Assembly: GCA_903930435.1 (NCBI GenBank)
Contig: CAIYYN010000049.1
Location: forward strand, 62,001 to 126,000
DNA from: an uncultured Hyphomicrobiales bacterium
Lineage (GTDB): Bacteria; Pseudomonadota; Alphaproteobacteria; Rhizobiales; Ancalomicrobiaceae
Length of the DNA: 64,000 nt
Direction: 5' to 3'
The translations under genes and the position numbers were made by a program. Positions 1-7,755 of the stretch are shown here, piece by piece (the stretch's first letter is position 1; the number at the start of each line of letters is the position of its first letter). A model generated the notes under the pieces. The model had not been told where the DNA came from, did no database searches, and was given only the letters and a program-made list of their open reading frames with translations.

Positions 1-515
1 GTGTGCTGCTGATCGATGGCGACTTGCGCAATCCAAAATTGACGCGAGATCTGGCGCCGACTGCGCGGGCAGGTGTTCTCGAGATCCTGCATGACAAGGA
101 GATGACCTTCGATCGGGCCGTGTATATGGAGGAGCAGTCGGGCTTGATGTTCTTGCCCGCCTCGACGCGTGGGCGCGTTCCAGCCACGGGTGATCTGCTG
201 GGGTCGCAGGGCATGCGGGATCTCATGCTGTCGCTGAAGGGCAAGTTCGATATCATTATAATGGACTTGCCTCCGGTTGGTCTGGTGCTTGATGCCGTCG
301 CTGCAGAGTCCTACATCGACGGTTTTCATCTGGTGGTGGAATGGGGCAAGACGCCACGGTCTGCGGTCCGGGATACGTTAGCTTCTGAACCAATCATTGC
401 CTCAAGGACAATTGGTATCAGCCTTTCGAAGGTCGATAGCGCAAAATTGCTTATGTTCGAGTCCACTGGTGTCTATGGTTATGTTGGGCCGTATGCATCT
501 CGATATTATCCATAA
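1..515 (+). CDS. C-terminal part of a polysaccharide co-polymerase / BY-type tyrosine kinase (5' end outside window)
   Basis: The reading frame is open to the left edge, so only the last 170 or so residues are present. They begin inside a Walker A' motif (VLLIDGDLRNP). A Walker B-like strand (IIIMDLPPV) follows about 85 residues later, and the end is tyrosine-rich (YGYVGPYASRYYP). This is the layout of the kinase domain of Wzc/ExoP/CpsD-family proteins, which autophosphorylate on a C-terminal tyrosine cluster and control the length and export of surface polysaccharide at the inner membrane. The Walker A loop and any Wzz domain lie outside the window, so I cannot tell a fused co-polymerase from a free CpsD-like kinase. 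The next gene, 132 bases downstream, encodes a secreted protein. Family assignment is firm, exact role inferred. Confidence 0.88.
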   Translation, partial: VLLIDGDLRNPKLTRDLAPTARAGVLEILHDKEMTFDRAVYMEEQSGLMFLPASTRGRVPATGDLLGSQGMRDLMLSLKGKFDIIIMDLPPVGLVLDAVAAESYIDGFHLVVEWGKTPRSAVRDTLASEPIIASRTIGISLSKVDSAKLLMFESTGVYGYVGPYASRYYP

Positions 516-647
516 ATGGATAATTAAGAACGCTGAAGCTTTGATCGACGGTGTCGGGCTTTAATTTTGTCTTAATTTTTGGTACTGTATAGATCGAGTT
601 CGAAATATAATATTAAGATTGGCGTGCCTGATTGTCAGGATGGCGAT

Positions 648-1343
648 ATGTGGAACAATAATCTGCGCAGACTGGTTTTAGTCGCGCTCGGTTTTTTAGC
701 TGTAACTCCGGCGTCCTTTGCTCAGGACGCGCGCACTGGCACGACTTTGACAGATGGCGAGAAGACCGCCATCACGACCATTCTGGATGATCTGGCAACC
801 AAGCAGGGCGACGATCTGAAGCAAAGCATTTTGTCTGTGCTGGATTCATTGAAGCAGAATAGCCAGAGCATGAATGCGGTTGTCAGGGCCTCTAAATTCG
901 GTGCGGGCACAAATCTACCGGCATTTCAGTCGATTCTGGTCGGCGCTTGTCTGGGTGGAGATTCGAAGTATTGCACCTTGGCTGCCTTGGCAGCTGACGA
1001 TCCGAATCAGAGCGATATTCAGACGGCCGCAACTGGTGCGACCGGCGGCGGTGGTGATGCCGGTGGCTTGGGCGGCGGTGCACAGACGAACAGCGGACAT
1101 TCAAATGGTTCCAACTCTTCTTCGTCTGGTTCTTCCCTGTTCACCGCTGGACAGCAGGACTTCGGACTGAGTTTTACATCAAACTTCTCGACCACTTCCG
1201 GAACGACGCTGACCACCTCATTTTTGTCAACCACCACAAGCTTGTCGACGCCATCGCCACTGGCTGGAACGGGCTTGCCATGCGCCTTGATGTTGGCGAG
1301 TTTTGTGGTCTGGCACTGGGGCCGTCAGTCAGTTTGCAAATGA
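648..1343 (+). CDS. Secreted Gly/Ser/Thr-rich protein with C-terminal sorting-signal-like tail
   Basis: I do not recognise a family. The ATG at 648 is chosen because an AGGA lies 7 bases upstream and the protein then opens with a clear Sec signal peptide (MWNNNLRRLVLVALGFLAV, cleavage near ASFA-QD). The mature part has a helical, charged N-terminal half, including two cysteines (GACLGGDSKYC). A Gly-rich then Ser/Thr-rich low-complexity stretch follows (about residues 125-205). The last 30 residues have a proline-containing motif (SPLAGTGLP), a short hydrophobic segment (CALMLASFVVWHW) and a basic end. That three-part ending resembles PEP-CTERM-type exosortase signals, though the exact motif differs. 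It follows a tyrosine kinase gene, which fits a surface polysaccharide or matrix locus. That this is an expressed exported protein is well supported; its function is unknown. Confidence 0.72.
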   Translation: MWNNNLRRLVLVALGFLAVTPASFAQDARTGTTLTDGEKTAITTILDDLATKQGDDLKQSILSVLDSLKQNSQSMNAVVRASKFGAGTNLPAFQSILVGACLGGDSKYCTLAALAADDPNQSDIQTAATGATGGGGDAGGLGGGAQTNSGHSNGSNSSSSGSSLFTAGQQDFGLSFTSNFSTTSGTTLTTSFLSTTTSLSTPSPLAGTGLPCALMLASFVVWHWGRQSVCK

Positions 1344-1678
1344 CGTGGACTATCTCGACGCATGAGGTCGATAAAGGTTAGCCTGGCTGCGCAACGGTGC
1401 TTTTGAGGCCATGCCATACGACCAGGGATCAACCGGGCCTCATGCCGGTGTTGGGTCAAATGGTTCCTGCTTTGCGAAACATCCTGGATCTCTTGAACCT
1501 TCCGGTGCGTGGGGTCGTGTGCGAATGGATTGCGCTTGAAGAGTGCTCCATTGGGCGGCTAATGGTGAGCGTGCTTCAATCAGAGCCTATGTGAGAGAAG
1601 CACCGTTATCGGATGCCCAGTTTCCGTCAGTGGTCTGCAAGTCAAGACTTTCTGGTTTAAACGTGTTGTGAGTTGCAT
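1344..1678. other. Intergenic stretch, no supported gene
   Basis: About 335 bases between the secreted-protein gene and the phosphatase gene. Several short open frames exist. One of them (1375-1539) reads as a Gly/Ser-rich peptide that could be a decayed relative of the upstream protein, but it has no ribosome binding site and no recognisable family. I see no clear terminator or repeat. Confidence 0.5.
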
Positions 1679-2455
1679 ATGCGGGGGTGTGAAATCTTAA
1701 AATCGTCACAAGGTCTCGTCTATCCCTCCGTGACAGGTGACATAAAAGGGTATGTTATAGGCGATATTCACGGACGCTCGGATCTTCTTGGCCGGTTGCA
1801 TAACAAGATCGATGCAACATTGCGTACAAAGCAAGCATCGACTGTCGAGATTTACCTGGGCGATTATGTCGACCGAGGCCCGGACTCGGCTGGTGTCATC
1901 GATCGTCTCATTAAACGCGCTAAAACCAATCGCATCATTTTGCTGCGAGGCAATCATGAAGTCATGTTCGAGCGGTTTCTGAACGAGAAGCTGGATCTGA
2001 TGCATTGGGCAAGAAATGGCGGTATGGATACCTTGCATTCCTATGGGGTCGACGTTCGTGAACTCAAGGAAAAGACCAGAGCCGAAGCTGTCAGCGCCGT
2101 TCGGTCACGGGTACCGGCGGATCACAGAGCATTCCTGAATTCGCTTTGTGATTCATTTTCACTCGGCAGCTATTTTTTTGCCCATGCCGGGATCAGGCCG
2201 GGCGTATCACTCGAAGCGCAGAAGCCGGAAGACCTCCACTGGATACGGAGCGATTTCATCAACGACGATCGCGATCATGGCGCTATTGTCGTACATGGCC
2301 ATACGCCAACGGAAGTTCCGGAATTCCTGCCGAATCGGATCAATATTGATACAGGCGCCTATATGACGGGTCGGCTTACCTGTCTGGAGATCGACAATTG
2401 GGGATTGCGCCTGTTCACGGGCGAGGACGGACTCAATCCAGAGAACTCACGATGA
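1679..2455 (+). CDS. Serine/threonine-type metallophosphoesterase (PPP family)
   Basis: The protein carries the three metal-binding blocks of PPP phosphatases in order: GDIHGR near residue 30, GDYVDRG near 62 and GNHE near 92, with later histidines in FAHAG and VHGHTP. At about 258 residues it has the length of stand-alone bacterial PppA/PrpA or diadenosine-tetraphosphatase-like enzymes and no membrane segment, so it should act in the cytoplasm on phosphoprotein or small phosphoesters. The substrate cannot be read from sequence. The ATG at 1679 is preferred over a TTG at 1673; neither has a strong Shine-Dalgarno. Its 3' end overlaps the convergent protease gene by 23 bases. The tyrosine kinase at the left edge makes a role in surface polysaccharide control possible, but that is inference. 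Confidence 0.85.
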   Translation: MRGCEILKSSQGLVYPSVTGDIKGYVIGDIHGRSDLLGRLHNKIDATLRTKQASTVEIYLGDYVDRGPDSAGVIDRLIKRAKTNRIILLRGNHEVMFERFLNEKLDLMHWARNGGMDTLHSYGVDVRELKEKTRAEAVSAVRSRVPADHRAFLNSLCDSFSLGSYFFAHAGIRPGVSLEAQKPEDLHWIRSDFINDDRDHGAIVVHGHTPTEVPEFLPNRINIDTGAYMTGRLTCLEIDNWGLRLFTGEDGLNPENSR

Positions 2456-3389
2456 GCCTGCCAGTTCTTTGTTGCGAGGCCATTTGAGCCAGTTCCGCAA
2501 GGCTCGCTTGGATGGGTGCCTCCCAGGCCGAAATGGCCATATTGCCAAACAGGCTAAAGCCGGACTGCAGCGTGTACAGGGCGCGCAGATCTGGTCCGAG
2601 GTCCGCGACAGCTTCTTCGCGCTGATCGGCTGACCTAGCGGCTTGAAGCGGATTTCTGAGGGTCTGGCGCCTGACCTTCGGTTTTGAGATCATCAGTGAC
2701 GGGTTCGGTTGGATCTTGGTGTCGCTCCAGGCAATCGTCAGGGCATCGGCACGATTGCTGTCGCTCAACCGCGTTGCATCCTTCGTGATGCCCCCGTTCA
2801 TGCTGACCCAAAGCCGTGGATGGACCGTGGATTGACGCTCAATCCATGTATAGTTCGTGCGGTCTGCGGGAATGACGTGTTCATTGAGATTGTCGAGCAC
2901 AAGGTCGCCATGATCGGTCCGGGCAGTCAGGACGAGATGCCCTTCGCCTGACGGCAGGCGAACGACCGCTAACGACAAGGAAGACGTGGACCAGCCAAGT
3001 TCCAGCAGTCGATGACGCTTCGCGACTGCGTATTCATTGCAATTGCCCTCGCTGACGCCAAGCATGTACCGACTTGCGCCAAGCAAGGCAGGTTGGGGGG
3101 TGATCGACCGGTTGACCTGTCCGTTGATCGCTTCAAGTACCGTGTAACGCTCATCATTCAAATGGATTGTTTCATCGGATCCGTGCACGATACATTCAGA
3201 CGCATATTCGCCGCAGAAATTCTGAAAGGCGCGAGGGCTTTGCGTGAAGCTGCCATCAGACAGGTGCCCACCAATCGGCAAATGTCGAGTGAGACTGCGA
3301 TCAAGGCTGAGCGACATTGCCTGAGCTGAGCTCACTGTAGCAATAGTGATCAGTATTACTGAAATATTGATGCAAAACCGTTGACGCAT
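2433..3389 (-). CDS. Exported transglutaminase-like cysteine protease (BTLCP / LapG-like, Peptidase C93)
   Basis: An N-terminal signal peptide (cleavage near AQAMS, residue 24) is followed by a papain-fold BTLCP domain. The proposed triad is visible: Cys117 in EGNCNEYAVAKR, His151 in GEGHLVLTAR and Asp166 in GDLVLDNL. Known members of the family, such as LapG, cleave surface adhesins in the periplasm. The C-terminal 110 residues (from about 210) are not part of the catalytic core and are unassigned. A GAGG lies 5 bases before the ATG. The gene converges on the phosphatase gene with a 23-base overlap. No LapD-type partner or large adhesin gene is adjacent. Family assignment is strong; the substrate is unknown. 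Confidence 0.82.
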   Translation of the reverse strand: MRQRFCINISVILITIATVSSAQAMSLSLDRSLTRHLPIGGHLSDGSFTQSPRAFQNFCGEYASECIVHGSDETIHLNDERYTVLEAINGQVNRSITPQPALLGASRYMLGVSEGNCNEYAVAKRHRLLELGWSTSSLSLAVVRLPSGEGHLVLTARTDHGDLVLDNLNEHVIPADRTNYTWIERQSTVHPRLWVSMNGGITKDATRLSDSNRADALTIAWSDTKIQPNPSLMISKPKVRRQTLRNPLQAARSADQREEAVADLGPDLRALYTLQSGFSLFGNMAISAWEAPIQASLAELAQMASQQRTGRLIVSSLD

Positions 3390-3636
3390 GACGCCCTCGC
3401 TTGTTCGACAGGGCGACTATTGCTCATTCCGATTTAAATAAAGTGCACGAAATATTCCAATAAATTCGTATTTATATGAAAATGTATTAATCATGACTAT
3501 CAAGTTTAATGAAAGCATCAAATTTGAATGATTTAAATTGACCGGTGCGCTGGAACTTTCGCCGGTCGGCGTGGCCGAGTTCGTGTGCCTGGTAAATGCC
3601 GGCGTCGTGGTAACGGCACGGTCGTGTCCTGTTTCG

Positions 3637-4602
3637 TCAGGGATCGCGTGGCTCATGTGCAGGTGCTTTATCCGACAATTCGTCAGGCATGCCCACCAAG
3701 AGTTCACCACCGGTGAATTGTGTGGCGAGACTGGTTCTGCTCAGGTCGTTTCGGGTCATCCAGTGCAGCGCCGTTGGCCGGATTGAGGCCGCCAGTTCGG
3801 CCAATTCCGGCCCTATCCCCATGTCGGCGAGATAGCTGGATATCGCATGCCGACCCCGATCCATGATCTCGTGAGATTGGTCACCGGATGCCCGGCGCAA
3901 TGTCGCCAGATCGGTCTGTGGCAGGCTTGTAAATTCCTGTTGCTGTTCGACGATCGCGCCGGACGGATCAACTCTGGTCGTCGTATGCTGCACGACCAAG
4001 GGCTGGTTGGTCACCTTGAGATCGTGGATGCCGACCAAGCTGGAAGGTGCAACATACCTGTTCACGCCCCCTGCCAGGATATAGGCGCAGGCGGACGCGC
4101 AGATGGCTGCTCGGGATGTCGGTCGCCCGACATAGCCACGGTCGTTGATCGAATCGTTGCACTGGCTTCGCCCCGGCACACAGCCTTCAAACAGAGTGTG
4201 GGTCACGGAAACAGACAGTTGGTGCGCGCGCAGCATGCGCCCGATCTCAAGTGCTGCTGACACATCGCCGCCACGCGAATGAATAAAGACGGGGATCTTG
4301 TTCCGTCCTATCTTGTCCAGGACGGCGCTGAAATCGTCGCTTGTCCTCCTGGTGATCTGACCTTCGGCGGAAATCCATTGAGCACATTGGTCACCGCAGT
4401 TTCCGTCCAGGTGAACAAGCACGACCTGCATGCTCCGCTCGCCGGGCGGGGTGACCAGTCTGTCGGTCTTGAACGTCAACTCTTCGGCCGAGGCCAAACC
4501 GGGCCAGACCAGAAGTACAAGATGCATGAGAACGAGGAACCGAAGGGAGTCCGGTCTGTTGACTTTGCCTGTTTTGATCGGGGAGCCAAGCTTGGTGATC
4601 AT
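3637..4602 (-). CDS. Periplasmic ClpP-like serine hydrolase (COG3904-type)
   Basis: An N-terminal hydrophobic segment (about residues 20-38, ending ASAEE) indicates export. The body resembles the ClpP/crotonase-fold proteins of COG3904: an HSRGGDVSAALEIGRMLR block at 108-125 corresponds to the ClpP oxyanion/substrate loop. A CASACAYILAGG block with candidate nucleophile Ser170 and a GIHD block with candidate His193 follow. Six or more cysteines in the mature part suggest disulfides. Such proteins are common in alphaproteobacteria but poorly characterised; proteolysis is assumed, not proven. The start is supported by a CAGGA 6 bases upstream. It lies upstream of the LapG-like protease gene on the same strand with a 247-base AT-rich gap, so the two need not share a transcript. 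Confidence 0.72.
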   Translation of the reverse strand: MITKLGSPIKTGKVNRPDSLRFLVLMHLVLLVWPGLASAEELTFKTDRLVTPPGERSMQVVLVHLDGNCGDQCAQWISAEGQITRRTSDDFSAVLDKIGRNKIPVFIHSRGGDVSAALEIGRMLRAHQLSVSVTHTLFEGCVPGRSQCNDSINDRGYVGRPTSRAAICASACAYILAGGVNRYVAPSSLVGIHDLKVTNQPLVVQHTTTRVDPSGAIVEQQQEFTSLPQTDLATLRRASGDQSHEIMDRGRHAISSYLADMGIGPELAELAASIRPTALHWMTRNDLSRTSLATQFTGGELLVGMPDELSDKAPAHEPRDP

Positions 4603-4868
4603 GACCGTCCTGTTTCTGGCTATTTCTCAAAACAGATAGTGGAATTGTGCAGAACTCACCTGTGGCTTCACCGAGTCGCAGGAAAGTTTCGCTGACATTA
4701 TGCCTTTTTCGTCGTATCTGGTGGGCCTGAACCTGAATTCGGCAGGTCAATGGCAAAAGTCGTGTATGGACTCCGCCGTTATCAACCGGATTAAGCGCGG
4801 CGGCCTGACGGTCTGACAAGACCAATCGCGATAGCATGCGACCGGACAAGACACTGAGAATTTTGAAA

Positions 4869-5861
4869 ATGTCTCCTGATCAATCACATCGTTTTTCCGT
4901 CGCCCCGATGATGGATTGGACGGACAGTCGGTGTCGGCAGTTTCATCGACTGCTGACGCGGCGGGCGCTGCTCTATACCGAAATGGTCACGGCACCTGCG
5001 ATTGTGTTCGGTGATCGCGACCGGCTGCTGCGATTTGAGCCTGATGAGCATCCGGTCGCGTTGCAGATTGGTGGCTCTGAACCGAAGCAATTGGCCGAGG
5101 CGACGCGGATCGGGGCCGGTTACGGGTATGACGAAATCAATCTGAACGTCGGCTGCCCATCGGATCGGGTTCAGTCGGGCAAATTTGGTGCATGCCTGAT
5201 GGCGGAGCCGGATCTCGTTGCTGAGTGCATCGCGGCGATGAAGGCAGCAACGCATCTACCGGTGACGGTAAAATGCCGGATCGGGGTCGATGAGCAGGAC
5301 CCCGAGGAAGCGTTGCCGCGGTTGACCGAGGCGCTTGTCGCCGTTGGCGTCGACGGGTTGATCGTGCATGCGCGCAAGGCGTGGCTGAAGGGGTTGTCGC
5401 CCAAGCAAAATCGAACCGTGCCGCCGCTCGATTACGGCATCGTGCGTCGATTGAAGGCGGCTCATCCCGATCTGACGATTTCGATCAACGGCGGGATCAC
5501 CGATCTTGAAATGGCGGGGCAATTGCTCAACGCGACCGCTGATGGACCCGCGCTTGATGGCGTCATGCTGGGGCGGGCGGCCTATGAGACGCCGCGTGTG
5601 CTGGCAGGTGTCGACCGGTTGATATTCGGAGAGCCGGTCGAGGATGCAGATCCCCACACAGTGGTTCAGCAATTGGAGCCGATCATCGCGCGGCATCTGG
5701 AGGCCGGTGGACGGTTGCCGAATATCACCCGGCATATTCTCGGGCTGTTCAACGGCTTCCCCGGCGCCCGCAGCTGGCGGCGGATTTTGACGGTGGAGGC
5801 GGCGTTGCCGGGCGCTGGCGTCGAGGTCTTGCGGCGGGCAGTGGCAGCCGTGCAGGTCTGA
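4869..5861 (+). CDS. dusA: tRNA-dihydrouridine(20/20a) synthase DusA
   Basis: The enzyme reduces uridine to dihydrouridine in the tRNA D-loop using FMN and NADPH. DusA-subfamily signatures are clear: APMMDWTDSRCRQFHRLL at the N-terminus, NVGCPSDRVQSGKFGACLM with the catalytic cysteine near residue 95, and RKAWLKGLSPKQNRTVPPL, which separates DusA from DusB and DusC. The ATG at 4869 (MSPDQSHRF) gives the usual N-terminus; an in-frame ATG 33 bases upstream would add an atypical extension. It is divergent from the ClpP-like gene over about 266 bases and ends 14 bases before the convergent retropepsin gene. Confidence 0.95.
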   Translation: MSPDQSHRFSVAPMMDWTDSRCRQFHRLLTRRALLYTEMVTAPAIVFGDRDRLLRFEPDEHPVALQIGGSEPKQLAEATRIGAGYGYDEINLNVGCPSDRVQSGKFGACLMAEPDLVAECIAAMKAATHLPVTVKCRIGVDEQDPEEALPRLTEALVAVGVDGLIVHARKAWLKGLSPKQNRTVPPLDYGIVRRLKAAHPDLTISINGGITDLEMAGQLLNATADGPALDGVMLGRAAYETPRVLAGVDRLIFGEPVEDADPHTVVQQLEPIIARHLEAGGRLPNITRHILGLFNGFPGARSWRRILTVEAALPGAGVEVLRRAVAAVQV

Positions 5862-5875
5862 GAGCGATATTGCCA

Positions 5876-6496
5876 CTATTGCTTCAGGATAAGCCGGTCA
5901 CCTTCCACGGTGAAGGACGACAACCGCTCAAGAAAGCTGTTGCCAAGCAGGCTGACTTCGAGGGCACCGGGCTGGGAGACAAGCGCCGGCACGTTCTTGA
6001 CGGCGATCGAACCGATCGTGATGTCGTCCAGGACGACAGGGGCGGCAAAGGCGTGGCCGTTCGCGGTTGACGTCGTCACGGTAAAGGCATCGTCGCGGAG
6101 ATGAATGCCAAGCGCCATCGCATCCCGATGGGTCAGCACGACAGCGCTTGCCCCAGTATCGACAATCACATCAATCCGTTTCCCTTCAACAGAGGCCCGG
6201 AGGTGAAAATGGCCATCATGGGATTTCGTGACGGCCGCTGAACCCGGCGTCGGTCCGGGGACTGGCTCGCCTGGTACAAGCACGCTCAGAACACGATAAC
6301 CTGCCTCGCGCATTTCAAAGCGAAAACCGTAACAGACCAGGGCTGTCGTAAAGATCACGATCCAGATGGCCAGATTGCGCAGGGCTTTGCCGATGTTCGA
6401 ACGGTTCAATCGACTGACAGTCGCCATCAGCGCGACAAGGATGATGCCGAGATAGATCAGACGGGCGGTATCGTGGGCGGGCATATCGAGGCTCAT
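5876..6496 (-). CDS. Membrane-anchored retropepsin-like aspartic protease (TIGR02281 family)
   Basis: Two hydrophobic segments (about residues 12-26 and 40-60) precede an exported domain with a single DTGAS active-site motif (VIVDTGASAVVL, near residue 115) and the later hydrophobic-Gly block SLLGNSFLERLSSF. A single DTG and roughly 120-residue catalytic domain fit a retroviral-type protease that works as a dimer. This family is largely alphaproteobacterial and its physiological substrate is not established. The start overlaps the stop of the upstream DUF1289 gene in an ATGA arrangement, which implies translational coupling. Confidence 0.85.
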   Translation of the reverse strand: MSLDMPAHDTARLIYLGIILVALMATVSRLNRSNIGKALRNLAIWIVIFTTALVCYGFRFEMREAGYRVLSVLVPGEPVPGPTPGSAAVTKSHDGHFHLRASVEGKRIDVIVDTGASAVVLTHRDAMALGIHLRDDAFTVTTSTANGHAFAAPVVLDDITIGSIAVKNVPALVSQPGALEVSLLGNSFLERLSSFTVEGDRLILKQ

Positions 6497-6702
6497 GGAG
6501 GCAAGGTCTCCGCATGTGCGGGATTGCCTTTTGCATCGGCCAGTCGGGTCATGATCACGCGGCGTGCCGCGTCATCGAGACGACTCCACGTGGCGATTTC
6601 AGCAACCGTGCGGCCACAGCCCAGACACGTCTTTCCCGCTGCATCGAGCGTGCACAGCTTGATGCAAGGAGACTGAACGTCAGACGTCAAGCGGGCGGGC
6701 AT
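6493..6702 (-). CDS. DUF1289 small cysteine-rich protein
   Basis: A 69-residue protein with the DUF1289 pattern: SPCIKLCTLD followed by CLGCGRT and a WSRLDDAARRVIMTRL helix. The cysteines (SPCxxxC and CxxC) suggest metal or Fe-S binding, but no function is established. It is translationally coupled to the downstream retropepsin gene by a 4-base overlap, and the two genes are often neighbours in alphaproteobacteria. Confidence 0.85.
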   Translation of the reverse strand: MPARLTSDVQSPCIKLCTLDAAGKTCLGCGRTVAEIATWSRLDDAARRVIMTRLADAKGNPAHAETLPP

Positions 6703-6790
6703 CGCCGGGAGCCTCAGGGGTTACCCGACTACATATGCGGCAGTGACCATCAATTGACAACGCAGGACCAGCAGATTCCTGCAAGCGCAG

Positions 6791-7573
6791 TTAAAATGCG
6801 AGACTTCCCGCGAGAAAAGCGATTTCCGACAGGACTTGCGCGGCACCAATGATATCGCCAGTTTGGCCGCCGATCTGGTTGAGGGCGACGCGCGCAACAG
6901 CATAGCTGATTGCACTTGCTGCAAGGCTGCCGACGAACGCGTGGGCAAGGCCGATCGTCGGGACCGCGAGGCAGATGAGCAAACCGATCGTCAGCACGCC
7001 CGCAACGATCAGGGCGGTGCTGTCGGGGCGACCAATGTTGGCCGCCACCCCGTCGGCACGGGCGGAGGGCAGGGAAGTAAAGACACCGAGCGCAAGCGTC
7101 CGCGACACCACGGCTGCCGCCAAAAGACAAGCGGCGGCGATCCCTGATCCCTGTTCGATCAATCCGGCGATCAAGATCACGCGACCTAGGATGGCCAGTA
7201 TCAGGGCAGCGGCACCATAAGAGCCGATCCGGCTGTCTTTCATGATTTCGAGCTTGCGGGCGAGTGTGTGACCTCCGCCAAACCCATCCGCCATGTCCGC
7301 CAGACCATCTTCATGCAAAGCGCCCGTCGTGATGAGACTGATGCTGACGGTCAGGACCGCGATGAAAAGAGGCGGAAGGGCAGTCAGCCCAAGGAGGTAA
7401 ATCGTGACCACCATGGGCAGCGCGATGACTAGGCTGGCCATCGGCAACATGCGACAGGCGCGTGCGAAGGGCGGTGGATTGGCTGGATCATCAAAGCAAC
7501 CGAGGGCCGGCAACGGAACGCGCGAGTAGAATCGCAGCATGGCCGCGGCCTCGCCGATCAGCCTGAGCGGCAT
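6791..7573 (-). CDS. cobS: Adenosylcobinamide-GDP ribazoletransferase CobS
   Basis: CobS joins adenosylcobinamide-GDP and alpha-ribazole in the inner membrane, the penultimate or last step of cobalamin synthesis. The family motif GALHEDGLADMADGFGGG (near residue 80) and several transmembrane segments are present, as is the usual length of 260 residues. The ATG at 7573 (MPLRLIGEAAAMLRFYSRVP) matches normal CobS N-termini; the frame stays open upstream but would run into the divergent cobT gene. No strong ribosome binding site precedes it. Divergent from cobT, which makes the alpha-ribazole phosphate precursor. Confidence 0.93.
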   Translation of the reverse strand: MPLRLIGEAAAMLRFYSRVPLPALGCFDDPANPPPFARACRMLPMASLVIALPMVVTIYLLGLTALPPLFIAVLTVSISLITTGALHEDGLADMADGFGGGHTLARKLEIMKDSRIGSYGAAALILAILGRVILIAGLIEQGSGIAAACLLAAAVVSRTLALGVFTSLPSARADGVAANIGRPDSTALIVAGVLTIGLLICLAVPTIGLAHAFVGSLAASAISYAVARVALNQIGGQTGDIIGAAQVLSEIAFLAGSLAF

Positions 7574-7755
7574 AGACGGAACCGGGGTGTCGTCATTTAC
7601 GTCGTTGATCACACTCAGAATCCACTTGCGACGCCCAGCATCGCGCCTATAACCCAGCCGTAGAGGCTGTTCAGCCCGATTACCGACCATCCTGCCGCCT
7701 TGGCGTCTTGCCCGCAAGTCCGGGCACCAATATGCGGCTGTTTCACGAGGCCCGA

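Noticed and set aside
1375-1539. Short open frame rich in Gly and Ser after the secreted-protein gene
   Set aside because: No ribosome binding site, no family and only 50 or so residues; at best a relic.
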